The notes under the pieces were generated by a model. It was not told the DNA's origin. It was given only the letters and a program-made list of their open reading frames with translations, and searched no databases. The position numbers and the translations under genes were made by a program. A stretch of DNA of 64,000 bases from an uncultured Anaerolineaceae bacterium (GTDB taxonomy: Bacteria; Chloroflexota; Anaerolineae; Anaerolineales; Anaerolineaceae), in the NCBI GenBank assembly GCA_927443345.1, contig CAKMKJ010000005.1, positions 62,001-126,000 on the forward strand, written 5' to 3'. This document shows positions 49,670 through 59,200 of this stretch, one piece after another. Each line of letters opens with the position of its first letter. Position 1 is the first letter of the stretch.

Positions 49670-50060
49670 CCTGCACCTCGCCGCGCATCTGGTGAAACCT
49701 TTTCTGCTGCCCGGACAAACCGGGCAGCCTCTCTCACTTCGCTGCCTGCCAGACGGCGGCATGGTGGTGATCGCCGCGGATGGACGCAAGCTGTGGTTCA
49801 CCGCACTGGAAGTCAGCCGGGCACGCAAAGCGCTGCACCAAACTGCAACCAAAAGCGCGGTACTGCCAGCGGATGCAGGGGTGAAACCACTGCATGAAAT
49901 TGATGCGCGCAAGTCAAGCCTCAACAGCCGTCCGATTGGAAAGTCGCGAGACGGCATGTCTGAGATGATCGTGCTGCCGCCGTCTTTGAAACATCTGGAG
50001 GAAAAAGTCGATGCAAACAATCGAAAGTATCAAAATCCGCGTAAAGCAGATGCTCAATGA
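49647..50060 (+). CDS. Phage-cassette protein of unknown function
   Basis: 137 residues, basic and probably loosely folded at its C-terminus (KHLEEKVDANNRKYQNPRKADAQ). The middle has a short beta part (LSLRCLPDGGMVVIAADGRKLWFTALE) and a helix VSRARKALHQTATKSAVLP. I recognise no family. It overlaps the holin-like gene by 23 nt and the next gene by 50 nt, which is a large overlap and typical of compact phage operons. It could be an assembly or head-completion accessory protein, but only context says so. Confidence 0.5.
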   Translation: MESKNNPDLHLAAHLVKPFLLPGQTGQPLSLRCLPDGGMVVIAADGRKLWFTALEVSRARKALHQTATKSAVLPADAGVKPLHEIDARKSSLNSRPIGKSRDGMSEMIVLPPSLKHLEEKVDANNRKYQNPRKADAQ

Positions 50061-50661
50061 TGAAGAAGGCGCACGTTACAGCGACTTGATGCTTGAAAAC
50101 GCCATCCGCCAGGCCATGGGAAGGCTGGACGACCATCTGCCGCTGATGCGCAAGCTGGAACATCTGATAACGTCTGAGGGGCGGGAGGTAACGCTGACAG
50201 GATTGTTAAATCCGCTTTTCCTCATCCAGGTTGACGTGCTGCCATCGGGAGGCAACGGTCCAAGCAGAGAGGTCAAGAATGGCTATGAATACAGTCTACA
50301 GGGCTCAACCTGTTTACTTGAATTCAACGGCTCTTATATGCTAAAAGTCGGTGAAACCTTGCGCGTCACTTATGCGGCCCAACAACTGCTGAGCGGACTG
50401 GATGGCGCGGTTGAAAGCACGCTGCCTGAATCCGCGGCGGCAGCGGTGGAAAGCAGCGCGGTAAGTTTTGCCTATATGCTGAGAGCTGCGAGTTTGTCAG
50501 GCGTTTACGGTACAAAGGCGGGTGAATCTGCACAACTGGCAGAGCAAAGCAAAGTTTGGAAGGAACTCGCCGAAGCTGCGCTGAGTAAACTCAGGTCATA
50601 TCAGCCCTTCGAGTATCCTGACGGATTTGCACTTGACCAGTGGGATCGGCCGGGAGGTTGA
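50011..50661 (+). CDS. Head-completion/connector-type phage protein
   Basis: 216 residues with a clear GGAGG site before the ATG. The start TIESIKIRVKQMLNDEEGARYSDLMLENAIRQAMGRLDDHLP is a helical opening like those of head-tail connector (adaptor) proteins of the HK97 gp6/SPP1 gp15 type. A central beta part (TLTGLLNPLFLIQVDVLP, EYSLQGSTCLLEFNGSYMLKVGETLRVTYAAQ) and a C-terminal helical part (SFAYMLRAASLSG, AEQSKVWKELAEAALSKL) follow. Fits a protein that sits on the portal, but the match is by architecture only. Next gene starts 2 nt after its stop. Confidence 0.6.
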   Translation: MQTIESIKIRVKQMLNDEEGARYSDLMLENAIRQAMGRLDDHLPLMRKLEHLITSEGREVTLTGLLNPLFLIQVDVLPSGGNGPSREVKNGYEYSLQGSTCLLEFNGSYMLKVGETLRVTYAAQQLLSGLDGAVESTLPESAAAAVESSAVSFAYMLRAASLSGVYGTKAGESAQLAEQSKVWKELAEAALSKLRSYQPFEYPDGFALDQWDRPGG

Positions 50662-50663
50662 AC

Positions 50664-51146
50664 ATGACGCCCATCATTGGCAAGGACTGTCATATCATCC
50701 TCTCGCACGACGAGATCGACGGCGGTGAAGGTTACGGTTTTTTGCTGGCTGAAGACCAGAGCATCAAGAGCGGCGGGGTGCAAATGACGCGCGAGGTGGA
50801 TTCAGGCGGCACGACCCGGCTATGGCTGCATTTTGACGTGCTGCTGGCTGACCATGCTGTCAACCCGGATGGCAGAATGCGCGTGCAAAGCCGATCCGCG
50901 GATTATGCCAAGCTGTGCCAGTTTCTGGATAAGCAGTCAGAGGTGTGCATCACATCCCCGGCGGGGACGCTGCTTTCGCTGGGTGCGGTGGGCTGGACGG
51001 CAGATGAACGCCATCAGCCGGGGTATTCGCTGATCAAATGTCAGTTCAATAATATTGGGGTTTACTGGCCGCCTGTTGACCCGGCAGTATTGCTGCTTTC
51101 GATCTGGGATGGCACGCTGACCTGGAGCAGTTCGTATTGGAGATAG
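50664..51146 (+). CDS. Phage structural protein, beta-rich
   Basis: 160 residues. GGGAGG before the ATG at 50664. Mostly beta: DCHIILSHDEIDGGEGYGFLL, GGTTRLWLHFDVLL, MRVQSRSADYAKLCQFLDKQ, SEVCITSPAGTLLSLGAVGW, and a Trp-rich C-terminus (WDGTLTWSSSYW). The pattern of paired strands and the position after a connector-type gene suggest a tail-terminator, tail-tube or neck protein, but I cannot assign a family. It is the last gene of the tight block; a repeat-rich gap follows. Confidence 0.5.
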   Translation: MTPIIGKDCHIILSHDEIDGGEGYGFLLAEDQSIKSGGVQMTREVDSGGTTRLWLHFDVLLADHAVNPDGRMRVQSRSADYAKLCQFLDKQSEVCITSPAGTLLSLGAVGWTADERHQPGYSLIKCQFNNIGVYWPPVDPAVLLLSIWDGTLTWSSSYWR

Positions 51147-51154
51147 TTGTTTTA

Positions 51155-51250
51155 TCTCACGCAAAGAGCATATCTCACGCAACCCCCTAGCCACACAAAA
51201 ATCGTGTGTCTGTGGGGGCAAGGACGCAAAGAACGCAAAGAAGATCTTTA
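51155..51250. repeat. Dispersed CACGCAAAG repeat with nested hairpin (copy C)
   Basis: TCTCACGCAAAGAG, TCTCACGCAA, then CCCCC (51183-51187)...CACAC-N7-GTGTG...GGGGG (51214-51218), then GGACGCAAAGAACGCAAAGAAGATCTT and TTATTAAAT. Ends match copy A (GAAAATCTTCTTATTAAAT). TTCACNN heptamers follow at 51281-51326. Confidence 0.7.
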
Positions 51251-51336
51251 TTAAATAACACAAATACATAGTAGTTTGACACTATTCACTAATCACTAAT
51301 CACAGTTCACGATTCACGAATCACGGAGTTATAAAA

Positions 51337-52092
51337 ATGACTTATCCCCTTTCTTCTCAAGTAACAGCCGGGCAGCCAACGGCGGCTGAGCACTACAACA
51401 ATTTACGCAAAGACGCGCTAAATCTTGGACAAGCCGAGTCAGACGCTGTTAACCTGGGCATGTTCTTTAAGCGCTTTTCCAACGGCATAAAGCTGGAGTA
51501 TCTACCAAACCACCGCGTCAGAGTGCCGCACTCTTCCATGAATCCACCAACACTGATGATCAACGGCTATATGCTGCAATCCGATGCAAATGTGGATTTA
51601 CCCGTAGGGTTGATCAGCGGCCCGGCAGCTATGTGGTACATCTTCGCTGTGCGGTCGCCAGGATCATCCACATTCACACTTACGGCCAACACTTCAGCGT
51701 CTGAAGGCAGCAACCACCGCCTGATCGGACAGGCCTATTGGACGGGGTCAGCATTGATTTCCGCTTTGAGTTACCTGACACCAACTTCTCTGCTTCAAGC
51801 TGATTACGATTCGGGTTGGTTCGCCTGCACCTTCAACACCATCTATACCAAGGCACATGGACTGGGAATTTGCCCCAGAATAATCACACTTTATCATTCG
51901 ACTGATTCTGCCGGAACAAGCGAATGGGTCAGGGTAACCTATGTGCAAAGCGGAATTAATCTTTATGAAGTGATTGGTTGTGATTCAGCCAATATCTACA
52001 TCCAAACCGGGATCACAAACGAGAATGCCACCTGTTACTCGAGCCGCCGCGTGTCTTCAAGCGGATTTTATCGCGTCTTTGCCTGGGCATAA
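51337..52092 (+). CDS. Fibre-like or appendage structural protein of the phage cassette
   Basis: 251 residues. MTYPLSSQVTAGQPTAAEHYNNLRKDALNLG at the start resembles the N-terminal adaptor of phage and phage-like tail-fibre or baseplate-accessory proteins from Chloroflexota; the rest is rich in Ser, Thr and Gly with many strands (GLISGPAAMWYIFAVRS, STFTLTANTSASEG, GINLYEVIGCDSANIYIQTG) and a Trp at the end. It probably forms a surface appendage for binding. It is separated from the tight block by ~190 bases of host-type repeats and is the last gene that looks phage-derived. Confidence 0.55.
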   Translation: MTYPLSSQVTAGQPTAAEHYNNLRKDALNLGQAESDAVNLGMFFKRFSNGIKLEYLPNHRVRVPHSSMNPPTLMINGYMLQSDANVDLPVGLISGPAAMWYIFAVRSPGSSTFTLTANTSASEGSNHRLIGQAYWTGSALISALSYLTPTSLLQADYDSGWFACTFNTIYTKAHGLGICPRIITLYHSTDSAGTSEWVRVTYVQSGINLYEVIGCDSANIYIQTGITNENATCYSSRRVSSSGFYRVFAWA

Positions 52093-52226
52093 CATTTAAG
52101 CCAGAGAATCGCTTTACCTTCACCCGTTAAAAGCCTGCTTTATTGAGTAAATTGAATAAGGCGTTTGATTTGAAATAAGTTACAATTGACCACGCACGAA
52201 TTCCCCGATTATGGAGCAAGCACTGC

Positions 52227-52925
52227 ATGCCTGTTAAGATTTTAATACCCGCAAGTGAGGTCAAGGACCGCCAGGGAAACCCCCTTGTTCTTGAAAACGA
52301 ACAATGCTGTTCGCGGTGCAATCAGTCACCTGCTGGTTTTTATGAAATTCACCGGCTGCATTATAGAATTGGGTTTAAACATAATCACCTATATGGCAAA
52401 AAATACCGCATCTCAAAAAGTTACCGATTGAAAATAAGTGTCTGTGAGACTTGTTTTCAATCCGACTTTTTAACCCATCCCGATTTGTTGGACCACAATA
52501 ATTCGCCTCTGGCAAAAATAGCACGTTCTCATTCCATAGCCTGGACGGTCGGCGGGTTGCTGGCGGCTAGCGGGTTTCTGCTGTTGACACCCTTCGTCCC
52601 GGCAAACGGAATATTGAGTACAATTAAACAAATGTGGCAAGTTCCGGTGACTATAGGCGTGCTCGTCCTTTTTTTGACGTGGATAAACCAGAAAAAATAT
52701 CAAAGTAAAGTTTTGAGTGAAATCGAGAAATCATATTCGGGTTTTCGACCACTTGCACGAGCCGAAGTACACACTTATGTTTTACAAAATGAAGAGGATT
52801 TATCTGCAACTGCGCTAGAGATCATATTACAAAACGATTTATGGGCTGAAGCTTGTGCAAGAAATAATCAATGGAAATTCAAACAACCTTCAGCCCCCGA
52901 TGAAGAGACTTTACACAAAGGATGA
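52227..52925 (+). CDS. Zinc-ribbon membrane protein
   Basis: 232 residues. A CCSRC and a CETC pair, about 45 residues apart, form a zinc ribbon near the start; two hydrophobic segments follow (SIAWTVGGLLAASGFLLLTPFV and WQVPVTIGVLVLFLTWI), and the C-terminal ~75 residues are soluble. No family is recognised; similar zinc-ribbon/two-helix proteins are common housekeeping unknowns. The gene is followed 7 nt later by an SH3-type membrane protein gene, so the two may act together. It lies outside the phage-like block by codon use and content. Confidence 0.7.
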   Translation: MPVKILIPASEVKDRQGNPLVLENEQCCSRCNQSPAGFYEIHRLHYRIGFKHNHLYGKKYRISKSYRLKISVCETCFQSDFLTHPDLLDHNNSPLAKIARSHSIAWTVGGLLAASGFLLLTPFVPANGILSTIKQMWQVPVTIGVLVLFLTWINQKKYQSKVLSEIEKSYSGFRPLARAEVHTYVLQNEEDLSATALEIILQNDLWAEACARNNQWKFKQPSAPDEETLHKG

Positions 52926-52932
52926 GGAAATC

Positions 52933-53559
52933 ATGAGAGGAATTCTAGTAGACGATTTTGTCAGGGTATATGCTGAACCCAGCAATCAAACGCTTTCGCT
53001 TACATCACTTAAAAAGGGTGATGAAGTTGAATTAGGCAAAGTCACGCGAAAGAAAAAAGAAGTATGGGTTGAAATTACCCTGGATTCTGGACAAGCCGGA
53101 TTTATTAGCGGAGATACAAAAATCTTTGTGATCAAGAAGGTTCAGTTTTTCTCTGACAACATTGAGGCACACGAAGAGCCATCACAAGAATCTGCAGTGC
53201 TCAAAACCTACCCCAAGAAAACAATTGTCAAGGCTGTTGGTTATGAAAGTGATGAGGGCAAAGGTTGGGTCAAGATTATTGATGCTGAAGGTATAACGGG
53301 ATACGTCAAAGGGGAAGCCAAAATCCGTGTCTATCAAGAAGCGAGCAAAGCAAACGGCAAGAAACAAATGTTTACGGGCGGCATGTTCGCTGTTTTGGCA
53401 GCCGCGTTTTACTTTTTCACGCTTAATAATGGAGAAAACGCCGGCAATATGTCTATTTTAATTGTGGCTGTTTTTGCATTTGGCTTGATGCAAGTTGTTC
53501 AAGGCTATCTGGAATATAACAAAGCCAAGAAGAAAGAAAACGAACCCAATCAGAGATAA
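52933..53559 (+). CDS. SH3-type protein with C-terminal membrane hairpin
   Basis: 208 residues. Two SH3-like beta domains: residues ~1-55 (VRVYAEPSNQTLSLTSLKKGDEVELG, VWVEITLDSGQAGFISGD) and ~65-135 (NIEAHEEPSQESAVLKTYPKKTIVKAVG, GWVKIIDAEGITGYVKGEAKI). Then two hydrophobic helices (GGMFAVLAAAFYFFTL and MSILIVAVFAFGLMQVVQGYL) and a Lys-rich tail. There is no signal peptide, so the SH3 part may be cytoplasmic. Start ATG at 52933 with GAGG; the open frame extends upstream but overlaps the previous gene heavily. Convergent with the signalling genes downstream. Confidence 0.75.
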   Translation: MRGILVDDFVRVYAEPSNQTLSLTSLKKGDEVELGKVTRKKKEVWVEITLDSGQAGFISGDTKIFVIKKVQFFSDNIEAHEEPSQESAVLKTYPKKTIVKAVGYESDEGKGWVKIIDAEGITGYVKGEAKIRVYQEASKANGKKQMFTGGMFAVLAAAFYFFTLNNGENAGNMSILIVAVFAFGLMQVVQGYLEYNKAKKKENEPNQR

Positions 53560-53574
53560 AGAAACCCTATTGCC

Positions 53575-55854
53575 TTATTTTTCTCTGATCACATCAATAC
53601 AGACATCCACAATGTCGGGATCAAATATGATTCCGGCATTGTCGCGTATATAGGCAATGGCTTCCTCTTTTGAGCGGGCTTTGCTATAAATACGTTCACT
53701 GGTGATGGCGTCAAATACATCAAATACGGTAAATATTCTGGCGGTAAATGGAATTTCTTTGCCCTTGAGATTTCGCGGATACCCCGTGCCATCCCATTTT
53801 TCGTGGTGACAATAAGGCACATCCAGAGCCTGTTTCAAGAATCCAATTGGCGCCAGCATTTGATAAGCATAATCAGGATGCTTCTTCATGATGATCCATT
53901 CTTCATCGGTCAATGAACCAGGTTTATTTAGAATGTGATCAGGCACGCCAACCTTGCCGATATCGTGGAGTAAAACACCACGGCGCAGATGTTCCATGTC
54001 TTCTTCGCGCACGCCTAATCTTTGAGCTGCCCGCATGGTGCGTTCCAAGACGCGTACGGTATGACCTTCGGTTTCTTTATCGCGCAAATCAAGGAAGTTT
54101 GCCCAACCCATCAAAGTATCATCATAAGCTTGAAGTAAAACGGATTGCGACTTTTGAAGCTCAAGGAAATTTTGAGAATTATCAAGGGCTATGGCAGCCT
54201 GCTGCGCCAACGCCTCAAGGAAGCTGATCCATTCGCGCGTTGGATTGAGCTCAGATTTGTGATAGATCTCGAGCACGCCTTTGATCTGCCCTTTAATCAC
54301 CATGGGGGTGGCGATGTATTTGACAAATTTTTCGTTGTTTAAGATATCAGTTAAGGAAGGCGAGAACGTTACACTGGAATTTATATTTAATTGGGTTGTC
54401 TTTTTTGTGGCAACCGCTTCTGAAGGCAAGGGCGAATGACGAAAGGCGGTGCGCAAGGTGGTTTCAATTGTTTTGAAACCCAAACCAGTTAAGTATTGAT
54501 ACTGAATGAGATCGGGTTCAAACTGCAAAACCGCAGCGGCATCTACATGCAGAACTTGCCGCAATTGATCCAGCAGAACCTGGTAAGTAACGCGAAGATC
54601 AAAGGAAGAGGTGATGGCCTTGTCAATTTGATGCAAGGCATTAATGCGTTCCATTTGTTCGCGCAACTGCTGTTCTGATTGAATACGCTGCGTAATATCT
54701 CGGCCAATGCCTTCCATGAATTGGGGTTGTCCCTGGCTGTCTTTTATGATCGTGAAACGTAGTTCCATCCAAATTTTTCTATTGTCTTTGCGAAGGAACG
54801 GCAGGTTGATCATGGGGGATTCCATGTTTTCAGCCCAGCGGGTAAAGGCTTTTGGATCGGCAGTGTTGAGGGAATTTTTCAACAGAATTATTGGGTCTGA
54901 ATACAGTTCATCTTGAGTGTAACCAGTGACACGTTCAACCGCGGGACTTATATATTCAATTTTTACCGGTGTAGACAGATTGATCCTGAAAATCACATCC
55001 ACGGCGTTTTCTGCCAAAAGTCTGAAGCGTTCTTCGCTCTTGCGCAGGGCTTCTTGTTCTTTTTGCAGCATTACCAAATGATGTGCATTTTCAAGGATTA
55101 CCGGGAGGCGCATCAGATAACCACTGGTTTTTACAACATAATCAGTCTTGCTCAACTTTAACACTTCAACAGCGGCTTCTTCGCTGCCCAATCCGGTAAT
55201 TACGACGATGGGAGTTTCAATACTTTGAGCCCTTAAATTATTGATTTGCTCAATGACGGTTGGCCCTGGCAAATGATAATCAATTAATATAGCATCATAA
55301 TCATGAAGCCTGGTTTTTTTTGTTAAATGCTCAAGCATTTGATCAGCAGTTGAGACTATTTCAAGATCGATCTGTGGCGCGTGAGTCTTCATAAAGCGCA
55401 GTGTCAAATCAATATCAGTTAAGTTATGTTCACCATATAAAACATGAATTGCTTCATGCTGGACTATTTTTGATTCTTTGTATTGTTTTGCCGCGTTTCT
55501 CAGGGTATCTGGCAGTTCTTTCAAATAGTTTTGTCGCTTGACAATATAATCTGTAGCGCCAGTTTTCAGAGAAGCAATGGCTGTATCTTCGTCTCCTTGA
55601 CCTGTCACCATTACTACCGCTACGGGAATGCCAGCTTTTCGAATTTCAGATAATACGGTTAAGCCGCTGCCATCTACCAAATGCATATCGCTTAATACCA
55701 GGTCATACGGGCAAGGCGTTTGTGAATGGAGTTTTTCCAAGCCTTCATCGACTCCATTTGCCCATTCCAATTCAAACTCACCGTCGCATTTTTTTAATGT
55801 AATACGAACAAGATCTGCATCTAATGGATTGTCTTCTACATATAATATTCTCAT
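53575..55854 (-). CDS. Double receiver-PAS-GAF-HD-GYP cyclic-di-GMP phosphodiesterase
   Basis: 759 residues. REC1 (~1-120): ILYVEDNPLDADLV, LVLSDMHL (phospho-Asp), VMVTGQGDE, DYIVKRQ. REC2 (~135-260): DAILIDYHLPG, VVITGLGSE, DYVVKTS, but its N-terminal acidic pair is replaced (HVLYGEHN), so it may be altered. PAS (~275-400) ends IGRDITQR; GAF (~415-575). HD-GYP (~590-759): HTVRVLE, LHDIGKVGVPD, HHEKWDGTGYPRNLKG, FDVFDAITSERIY, with all metal and GYP residues present, so cleavage of c-di-GMP is expected. The ATG overlaps the stop of the CheY-like gene (ATGA). It is probably the output of the kinase upstream. Confidence 0.93.
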   Translation of the reverse strand: MRILYVEDNPLDADLVRITLKKCDGEFELEWANGVDEGLEKLHSQTPCPYDLVLSDMHLVDGSGLTVLSEIRKAGIPVAVVMVTGQGDEDTAIASLKTGATDYIVKRQNYLKELPDTLRNAAKQYKESKIVQHEAIHVLYGEHNLTDIDLTLRFMKTHAPQIDLEIVSTADQMLEHLTKKTRLHDYDAILIDYHLPGPTVIEQINNLRAQSIETPIVVITGLGSEEAAVEVLKLSKTDYVVKTSGYLMRLPVILENAHHLVMLQKEQEALRKSEERFRLLAENAVDVIFRINLSTPVKIEYISPAVERVTGYTQDELYSDPIILLKNSLNTADPKAFTRWAENMESPMINLPFLRKDNRKIWMELRFTIIKDSQGQPQFMEGIGRDITQRIQSEQQLREQMERINALHQIDKAITSSFDLRVTYQVLLDQLRQVLHVDAAAVLQFEPDLIQYQYLTGLGFKTIETTLRTAFRHSPLPSEAVATKKTTQLNINSSVTFSPSLTDILNNEKFVKYIATPMVIKGQIKGVLEIYHKSELNPTREWISFLEALAQQAAIALDNSQNFLELQKSQSVLLQAYDDTLMGWANFLDLRDKETEGHTVRVLERTMRAAQRLGVREEDMEHLRRGVLLHDIGKVGVPDHILNKPGSLTDEEWIIMKKHPDYAYQMLAPIGFLKQALDVPYCHHEKWDGTGYPRNLKGKEIPFTARIFTVFDVFDAITSERIYSKARSKEEAIAYIRDNAGIIFDPDIVDVCIDVIREK

Positions 55855-56291
55855 CCCAATACCTCCGGTCTAACATTAAGACCTATCCAATAGTCACATA
55901 GCGCAGCAGTCAAAACCATAAACTTGTCAAAATCTACTGGTTTGGTAATAAAGGAATTTGCTCCATATTCGTAAGCAGTTCTAATATCAATATCGTTACT
56001 CGAAGACGTCAACATTACTACCGGTATAAACTTAGTTTTGGCAGAACTTTTGATAACCTTTAAGACTTCCAGGCCAGATACCTTGGGAAGGTTAATATCC
56101 AAAAGAATAAGTTTGGGTATCGAACCACCTTGCTGCCACTTTTCGACAATTTCAATGGTTTCTGCACCGTCACGAGCGATCTGTACAGGTTTATTAAATT
56201 TTATTCTCGAAAGAGCCAAAACGGCAAGGTCTACATCCACCTGGCTATCATCAACCAGGAGGATCGCGAAAGGTTCCTCGTTCTGCATCAT
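55851..56291 (-). CDS. CheY-like receiver (Rcp1 type)
   Basis: 146 residues, receiver only. LLVDDSQVDVDLAVLAL (acidic pair), LILLDINLPKVSGLEVL (phospho-Asp near 66), VVMLTSSSNDIDI (Thr) and SFITKPVDFDKF (Lys). The N-x-P loop and the lengthened alpha4-beta5 region resemble Rcp1-type receivers that partner phytochrome-like or PAS-rich histidine kinases in cyanobacteria. Its ATG overlaps the kinase stop (ATGA, 56288-56291), and its stop overlaps the next gene, so kinase, shuttle receiver and HD-GYP protein are translated as one coupled unit. Confidence 0.93.
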   Translation of the reverse strand: MMQNEEPFAILLVDDSQVDVDLAVLALSRIKFNKPVQIARDGAETIEIVEKWQQGGSIPKLILLDINLPKVSGLEVLKVIKSSAKTKFIPVVMLTSSSNDIDIRTAYEYGANSFITKPVDFDKFMVLTAALCDYWIGLNVRPEVLG

Positions 56292-59200
56292 AACGGCAAT
56301 TCCATAAAGAAAGTTGATCCTTCACCAGGCTGACTTACAGCCCAAATTTTTCCACCCAATCTTTCAACTGCTTTTCGAACAACAGCCAGACCGATACCTG
56401 TTCCAGGGTAATCTTCAGAAAGATGAAGACGTTGGAAAATCTCAAAGATTTTGTCATAATATTTCATATCAAATCCTATGCCGTTGTCTTCAATTGAAAT
56501 CAAGCAGTGATCTTCCAGTTTTGTGGAGCGAATCCAAATCTCAGGGTCTGATTGATCACGTGTAAATTTTACGGCATTATCAATCAAGTTCCGCAAAGCT
56601 TGATTCAATGCTTCTTCATCTGTAAATACTGTACCATACTCTATTTCTTTTTTGAAATTTAGTTTTCCAGTGACCACACCGTGTTTGTACTCTTCAGTAA
56701 TTTTATCAACAAGCATATCGAGATTGATATTCGTTTTTTTAATTTCACGTCTTTCAACCCGAGAATAAGCCAGAAGATCTTCAATCAATTGACTCATCCG
56801 TTCACTTGAATTTACCAGATTTTCAAGATAACGCCGTGCTTCTGAATCAAGCTGATTGGAATAGTCTTCTTTTAAGAGTGTGGCATAACCAGAAATGCCG
56901 CGCAATGGCGCTTTCAAGTCATGAGAAACTGTATAAGTGAAAGTTTCCAGCTCTTTGTTTTTTAGTTTTAATTCCTTCGTGCGTTCGTCTACACGTTTCT
57001 CAAGTTCATTCGCGTTTTGACGAATTTTTTCAAACAAATCGGCACTATAGAGAGCTGCTGCGGCTTGAGACGCAAACAGGGTTAAGAAGTGAGCATCGTC
57101 TTCAGAAAAAACAAGCTCACTGGGATGGTTTTCGTGAACACCCAAAACACCGATCAATTGGCCGCCAAATAACATTGGAACACACATAACGGCAGCAACA
57201 TTATCAAAGGACGTTTTAGGATGTCGGCCTTTCCATGTGTTGTAATCCGAAACCACCATGGGAGATAATTTTTCTGCCACCAAGCCTGAAATACCTTCTC
57301 CGATTTTTCCTCGCGTACCGAGGGGTTGAAACGGATTTCTGGTAAATTTTAATTCAAGTTCATTAGTACTTGGATCGTATATATAAACAAAGGCATTAGA
57401 GGCAGCAAACAAGCTGCAGGCACGATCAGCTATGGTCTTCAAAATAACATAAGGTTCTCGATGCAACGAAAAATCCATGGCGGTATCATAAAGTGCTTTA
57501 AATTCTTCGACACTCTTGTTGATATCTTCTTCCACTTTTTTACGTTCGGTGATGTCTTGAACAGCGCCATTAATTCCAACCAAGCGGTTGCGTTCTTCAT
57601 CCCAGATGGGTTGTGAATAAACTCTGACCCACACAACCTCTCCATTCTTTCTAATCGTACGCACTTCTGTAATTACTTTTTGATTAAGGTTAAGCATTTG
57701 CATATCATGGTTGTCAGTTTCAAAATCTCCAGGATAAAGGGCAGCCTGCCAGCCCCCCATTTGTTTATACTCAGCCATGGTATAACCGGTGATCTTTTCA
57801 AATGCGCCTGCCACCCAATTAAGGTCTAGCGTACCATCATCAGTAACCCGTGTTGAGAACAAATAGTCTGAAACCACTGATGAGATCAAGCGGTACATTT
57901 CTTCACTTTCAGCCAATTTTCGCTCAGATAATACCCTATCAGTGATATCAATGGTAAAACCTGCCAGATATTCCGGTTTTTCATCCATGAAAATCGGGAA
58001 CTTGATTGTTGTATAAAATCGACCAGCAAGTTCTTCATCCACAACAATGGATTTTCCTTCGTTTAATACTCGTTGATCGTCCTTTATCATGCTTAGCGAC
58101 AAGTCAGATGGAAACAGATCATTCATATCTTTGTTAATAAGCTGCTCTAAGGGTTTACTTAACATCTGTTCAAAATTTCGACTTAATTGTTTTGACTTAA
58201 TATTCTTATCTTTAAAGAACACGTAGATTGGACTGTTTTCCATGAATGCATTAAAAATGGTTTGGCTCTCTATGAGCTCATTTTCGATTTTCTTGTTTTC
58301 AATGACTTCCCAAACCATGTCGGCCAGTTTTGAAACCATTTCAAAGTCGCCTAGTGTGTAATTCGATGGTTTATTGCCCAACCCTAAAATAGAGACGATT
58401 TTGTCTTTTCGCATCACCGGAATTGCCAATTCCCGGAAAATATGTAAATGCTTTTCAATATTTTTATCATAGGGAGTAATCGATTCAGGTTCATTATGAA
58501 TCACAGGCCTGCGTTGCTTAAGACATTCAAGCCAGACCCCTTTCTGTTCAATAGAGCTTGCATTTTCTTCTGATAAAACACCATCAGCTTTTGACATTGT
58601 ATTCGTTGACCAAGCCATGAGACTCATTGAACTTTCATCCTGATCGACAAAATGATAAAAACCAAATCTGCTGTTTGTGATTTCTTCAACTTCGTCGAGG
58701 ACAGCGATTAAAAGTTCATTCATTGAGAGTTGTGGCGCTAATTGCATTAGTTTTACTCTAAAGCGCAACGATAATTCGTTCAATTTTCGTTCGGTAATAT
58801 CGGTTAAGGTACTCATAATGGACTTAGGTTCTGAGTTGTCATCAACTACGAGAGAGTAATTGCCAGTGAACCATTTGTATTCACCTGCTGTACTCTTAAC
58901 GCGGAACTCGACTACCACATTCTTTTGCCCAGTTTGCCATGTTTGAACCAGGTTTTGCCGAAAACCATCAAAGATATGTAAATCATCTGGATGAATGATT
59001 TCAACGATCTGCTCTCGCGTCGCCTCAAAAAAGTCACTCTGAGGATAGCCTAACAAATCATGAATTTTGGGGCTGATGTATTCAATACCAAGAGTGTTGA
59101 AATCTTCAAGTAAAAAGATATCATTAGATTTTTCAACAATCTGCCGGAATTTAGCTTCACTATCTTTCAAAGCTTCTTCAGCTTGCTTTCGTCGAATGAC

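Noticed and set aside
42395..52092. Complete active prophage
   Set aside because: No integrase, repressor, replication genes, tape measure or tail tube, and no att repeats were seen at the borders.
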